NCBI RefSeq assembly: GCF_042646165.1
Contig: NZ_JBHRTC010000021.1
DNA length: 64,000 nucleotides
Source: Microbaculum marinum
GTDB taxonomy: Bacteria; Pseudomonadota; Alphaproteobacteria; Rhizobiales; Tepidamorphaceae
Direction: 5' to 3' (one strand)
Shown: positions 63,273-64,000 of the stretch, in pieces
Layout of the letters: every line of letters starts with the position of its first letter
Numbering within the stretch: position 1 is the first letter of the stretch
Program-made: the position numbers and the translations under genes
Notes under the pieces: generated by a model
Told to the model about the DNA's origin: nothing
The model's input: the letters and a program-made list of their open reading frames with translations, nothing else
Databases searched by the model: none

Positions 63273-63407
63273 TCACAGCCGTCGCACCCGCGGCTCCGCC
63301 TGCGGCGTCAGCGCCAGCTCGCTGACCGCCCAGACCAGCGCGTCGAGGCGGTCGGGGCTGCGGCCGTCGGACAGGCCGTCCAGGCCGAAGTCGCACACTT
63401 GGTCCAT
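63273..63407 (-). pseudogene. C-terminal scrap of GTA terminase large subunit (gp2)
   Basis: About 44 codons ending at TGA 63273-63275. DQVCDFGLDGLSDGRSPDRL followed by DALVWAVSELAL is the invariant C-terminal end of GTA terminases. In the same frame a TGA lies about 20 nt upstream of the ATG-like codon at 63405-63407, and nothing terminase-like follows to the right. The ATPase and most of the nuclease are therefore missing. Either a deletion or insertion removed gp1/gp2, or the assembly is misjoined near 63404. Confidence 0.8.
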
Positions 63408-63679
63408 TTTGCCGAAAACGCAATGCGATCAAGTAGTTGCGTTTTTTGCCAATTGATCGACAAACCATGAACGGCACCGGAACATTTCGAGACTTTGTAA
63501 AACAGATTCCAAGGCGGGAACGTGCGATTAGACGGGCCCGTTGGTCCGTCGTCGAGCACGCCGTATCCTACTCTGTCGAGCGCGCGCCCTGGCAAAGTGC
63601 AAACTTTCTGAGCCTCAGCGCCGCATATTGATCCGCGAGGCTGGAATGTGATGCAGTGCGAGCCAAAAGGGATCTGTCG

Positions 63680-64000
63680 ATGAAACTGGCCTACGATGCG
63701 CTTCCTGCGATCTACGATGTGTCCTTTTCGGACGAAAAATGGATCTCGACCCTCGATGCGGTGAGTGCGGCCGCCGGGGCCAATGGCGCCATGCTTTTCG
63801 GCATCAACGAGACGGAATTCATCTACCAACTCGACTTTGCCAGCTCGTTCTACGCCGACAAGCTGCCCTTGCTGCCGATATTCATGGAGAATTTCGGCCA
63901 CTACGACCGGTTCGGCCGCGAGTTCCTGCTGAGCGTGGAACCCAACAGGCCCATTTCGGATCTCGATATCTGGCCCGGCGAAGATCTCTGGAATCGCCCG
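63680..64000 (+). CDS. Probable LuxR-family transcriptional regulator, 3' partial
   Basis: From ATG 63680 (AAGGGATC upstream) the frame is open to the window end: 107 residues. It begins MKLAYDALPAIYDVSFSDEKW and continues with ISTLDAVSAAAGANGAMLFG and a later HYDRFGREFLLSVEPN stretch. This resembles the N-terminal sensory region of alphaproteobacterial LuxR-type regulators, but the diagnostic C-terminal helix-turn-helix lies outside the window. It is transcribed away from the GTA remnant. The 270 nt between them contain no recognised gene. Confidence 0.45.
   Translation, partial: MKLAYDALPAIYDVSFSDEKWISTLDAVSAAAGANGAMLFGINETEFIYQLDFASSFYADKLPLLPIFMENFGHYDRFGREFLLSVEPNRPISDLDIWPGEDLWNRP

Noticed and set aside
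63437..63631. 64-codon frame between terminase remnant and the last regulator
   Set aside because: No ribosome site or domain; probably chance in non-coding DNA.

Overview
The window is high-GC DNA whose gene order points to an alphaproteobacterium of the Hyphomicrobiales (Rhizobiales). The pointers are a cytochrome c maturation operon ccmI-ccmE-ccmF-ccmH, a degP / response regulator / histidine kinase / glnE block, a FeuPQ-like two-component pair, and a gene transfer agent (GTA) cluster of the Rhodobacter capsulatus type. Three runs of N (28409-28428, 35323-35334, 63206-63261) show it is scaffolded draft sequence. No tRNA, rRNA or CRISPR array was recognised.

Layout. 1-3.8 kb: 3' part of an AraC/GlxA-type regulator, an AI-2E-family membrane protein and a secreted serine hydrolase carrying an unusual glycine-rich repeat insert. 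3.9-7.7 kb: a small lower-GC island with a decayed IS481-type transposase fragment, a GH19 + peptidoglycan-binding + M15 bifunctional wall hydrolase and a four-helix membrane protein. 7.75-24.2 kb: mostly core genes (dimethylglycine dehydrogenase-like enzyme, pepN, LMW phosphatase/ArsC-like protein, PAS histidine kinase, glnE, two-component pair, DegP-type protease), ending in a RelE-type toxin-antitoxin pair with a clear operator. 24.2-36.3 kb: hydrolase/OsmC fusion, ccm operon (split by an array of palindromic repeats), MFS-like protein, surface-antigen lipoprotein, FeuPQ-like regulators, nitroreductase.

36.4-63.4 kb is a GTA cluster on the minus strand. It reads: C-terminal scrap of terminase (gp2), portal (gp3), small membrane protein, prohead protease (gp4), capsid (gp5), gp6, gp7, an extra 81-codon gene, gp8, gp9 tail tube, gp10 and its tail-chaperone partner, gp11 tape measure, gp12, gp13, gp14 peptidase, gp15, a DUF2793 tail gene, then a lysis set (CHAP-type amidase-like protein, GH108 muramidase, 3-TM holin). 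Many non-GTA genes are interleaved: three secreted small proteins (two of them paralogues), twin SH3 proteins, an MFS drug exporter, a PRC-barrel protein and ExoD. Two of these lie on the opposite strand, and minus-strand terminators sit inside the cluster.

The most interesting signals are: the tail-chaperone reading frame, which has no start codon of its own and sits -1 to gp10 (candidate programmed frameshift); a 72-bp palindromic element inserted in frame into the gp14 peptidase; the loss of almost all of the terminase at a sharp junction; and the lysis genes linked directly to the GTA tail. Whether this GTA still works is uncertain. Head and tail genes look intact, but packaging (terminase) is broken here unless the junction is an assembly artefact. 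The window ends with the start of a probable LuxR-type regulator.
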